A stretch of 64,000 bases of DNA from Paenibacillus graminis (GTDB lineage Bacteria > Bacillota > Bacilli > Paenibacillales > Paenibacillaceae): contig NZ_CP009287.1 in assembly GCF_000758705.1 (NCBI RefSeq), positions 248,001 to 312,000 of the forward strand. The letters are read 5' to 3'. The translations under genes were made by a program, and so were the position numbers. Positions 63,244 through 64,000 of this stretch are shown one piece after another. Within the stretch, counting starts at the first letter, position 1. Every line of letters begins with the position of its first letter. The notes under the pieces are model-generated. The model worked only from the letters and a program-made list of their open reading frames with translations. It did not search any database and was not told where the DNA came from.

Positions 63244-63271
63244 TTACACACCAGCCCCTCATGTCATAAAG

Positions 63272-63285
63272 TATAAGCGCTTTAA
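63272..63285. promoter_or_regulatory. Operator-like site 1 (AAGCGCTT core)
   Basis: TATAAGCGCTTTAA, 29 bases upstream of the permease start, a LacI/CcpA-type palindrome core. Confidence 0.5.
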
Positions 63286-63353
63286 CTTTTATAATAAATA
63301 AACGTTGTAATATAGAATAAATAAAGGGTATTAATTTATAATTCGCTTTAAAA

Positions 63354-63369
63354 GTTTAATCGTTTAAAC
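63354..63369. promoter_or_regulatory. Operator-like site 2 (GTTTAA-TCGT-TTAAAC)
   Basis: GTTTAATCGTTTAAAC is symmetric at 14 of 16 positions around a central CG, the form of LacI-family operators. Confidence 0.55.
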
Positions 63370-63436
63370 TTTATGTTCGACCTGATGAGAATATCATAGA
63401 TGATGGCCGGAAAATAATCAACCCCTAATTTAAAAT

Positions 63437-63450
63437 ATAAAGCGCTGTCA
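63437..63450. promoter_or_regulatory. Operator-like site 3 (AAAGCGCT core)
   Basis: ATAAAGCGCTGTCA, third and weakest palindrome of the control region. Confidence 0.4.
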
Positions 63451-63563
63451 GTGAAGAAATATGACACAATATAAAATTTACGTATTGTTTTGGAGGTGTG
63501 AATGCTGGAATTTCGAGGGTTTGTGTGAAGTAATATGACATTTTGGTGGCGTGAATATAAATA

Positions 63564-63601
63564 AAACAGCAAACCCCCTAATGATCGGTAGGCTGCTGTT
63601 T
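63564..63601 (-). terminator. Terminator of the gene at the window edge
   Basis: AAACAGC (63564-63570) pairs with GCTGTTT (63595-63601); on the minus strand TTTTATTTATA follows. Confidence 0.75.
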
Positions 63602-63683
63602 GTATTTTTGCTACTATGACCGGTTCTAACGTTCTTCCAAAATCAGTTAACGGGTAGTCCGCTTTGGGCGGCTACTATAGATA

Positions 63684-64000
63684 TCACACCAACGGAAGTT
63701 CGTCGAGCCGTTCGTAAATCAGCAATCCTTTCTCTTTCGCCACCCTTACCATTTCGTCGGCACCCTGAGATGCTCCCCCGACTCGAAGCACGGCGTTACA
63801 GTAATCAAGCAGGCGAATGGAAGACGGATGAAAAATGTTGTTAAAAATCTCATCTCCCTGAGCAGTGGAACCGGCCGTCGCGATAAGAGGCAAAGCATAC
63901 CACTCCCCCAGCACCGGCATGTGTCCAGCCTCGTAAACTTGAAGGGCGATTTCATTCATGTAGTTGACGTTTTTCTCGATTAATACATGATCATCATTCG
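63684..64000 (-). CDS. Small DUF4406-like (nucleoside 2-deoxyribosyltransferase-like) protein, 5' end cut
   Basis: Only the C-terminal 105 residues are in the window. The frame is open to the edge, so the ATG at 63959 is internal. NDDHVLIEKNVNYMNEIALQ, AGHMPVLGEWYALPL and CNAVLRVGGASQGADEMVRV resemble the DUF4406/YfdR-like fold of small Rossmann-type proteins related to nucleoside 2-deoxyribosyltransferases. Function unknown. Confidence 0.65.
   Translation of the reverse strand, partial: NDDHVLIEKNVNYMNEIALQVYEAGHMPVLGEWYALPLIATAGSTAQGDEIFNNIFHPSSIRLLDYCNAVLRVGGASQGADEMVRVAKEKGLLIYERLDELPLV

Overview
The window looks like chromosomal DNA of a Paenibacillus-type endospore-forming Firmicute. 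The evidence is an S-layer-homology (SLH) protein, many sugar ABC importers made of a lipoprotein plus two permeases with no ATPase, YesM/YesN-type two-component pairs, a LysM-GH18 spore-type hydrolase, a CgeB-like protein, AAGGAGG-type ribosome sites, and use of GTG and TTG starts. Species cannot be fixed from the sequence alone.

Layout. 1-5.2 kb: the 3' part of an SLH protein, then a SARP-type response regulator convergent with a large hybrid histidine kinase; the two genes share one palindromic terminator. 5.4-12.6 kb: a sugar importer (two permeases, lipoprotein) with its YesM/YesN sensor pair and a divergent GntR/UTRA regulator. 12.7-26.7 kb: housekeeping and accessory metabolism: an unknown membrane protein, phosphoketolase, aldo/keto reductase, the DUF4130/radical-SAM pair (DUF4130 carries a foreign acetyltransferase tail), a LuxR regulator divergent from a saccharopine-dehydrogenase-like gene, a domain-permuted GH3 glycosidase and a guanylate-kinase-like protein. 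26.7-28.6 kb: a group II intron sitting 2 bases after a terminator hairpin, with a frameshifted reverse transcriptase. 28.7-31.6 kb: an SDR, a LysM-GH18 protein and a small unknown protein.

31.7-34.7 kb is a small, clearly AT-rich block bounded by near-identical inverted repeats. It carries a lipoprotein and, on the other strand, a region-4-like sigma subunit, a YvrJ-type small membrane protein, a frameshifted region-2-like (RsoA-like) sigma partner and a GH24 phage-type lysozyme, preceded by a LexA-box-like sequence. I read it as a possible DNA-damage-controlled split-sigma/lysis cassette.

35.8-49.3 kb is an AT-richer surface-glycan island. It encodes a nearly complete pseudaminic-acid route (PseB, PseC, PseH, PseG, PseI), a second nonulosonate synthase fused to a cytidylyltransferase, SDR/AKR/epimerase enzymes, two glycosyltransferase-type proteins and a CgeB-like protein. 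The last is divergent from a small protein that may be an exosporium-type surface protein. A tRNA-Leu(CAG) gene follows.

49.8-64 kb: a MATE exporter, an MFS exporter with a divergent PadR regulator and two matching operator-like 22-mers, a Gfo/Idh/MocA dehydrogenase with a divergent AraC regulator, a MaoC-like protein, and a second sugar locus on the minus strand (two permeases, lipoprotein, LacI regulator, BadF-type sugar kinase, GH4 6-phospho-glycosidase). The window ends inside a small protein gene.
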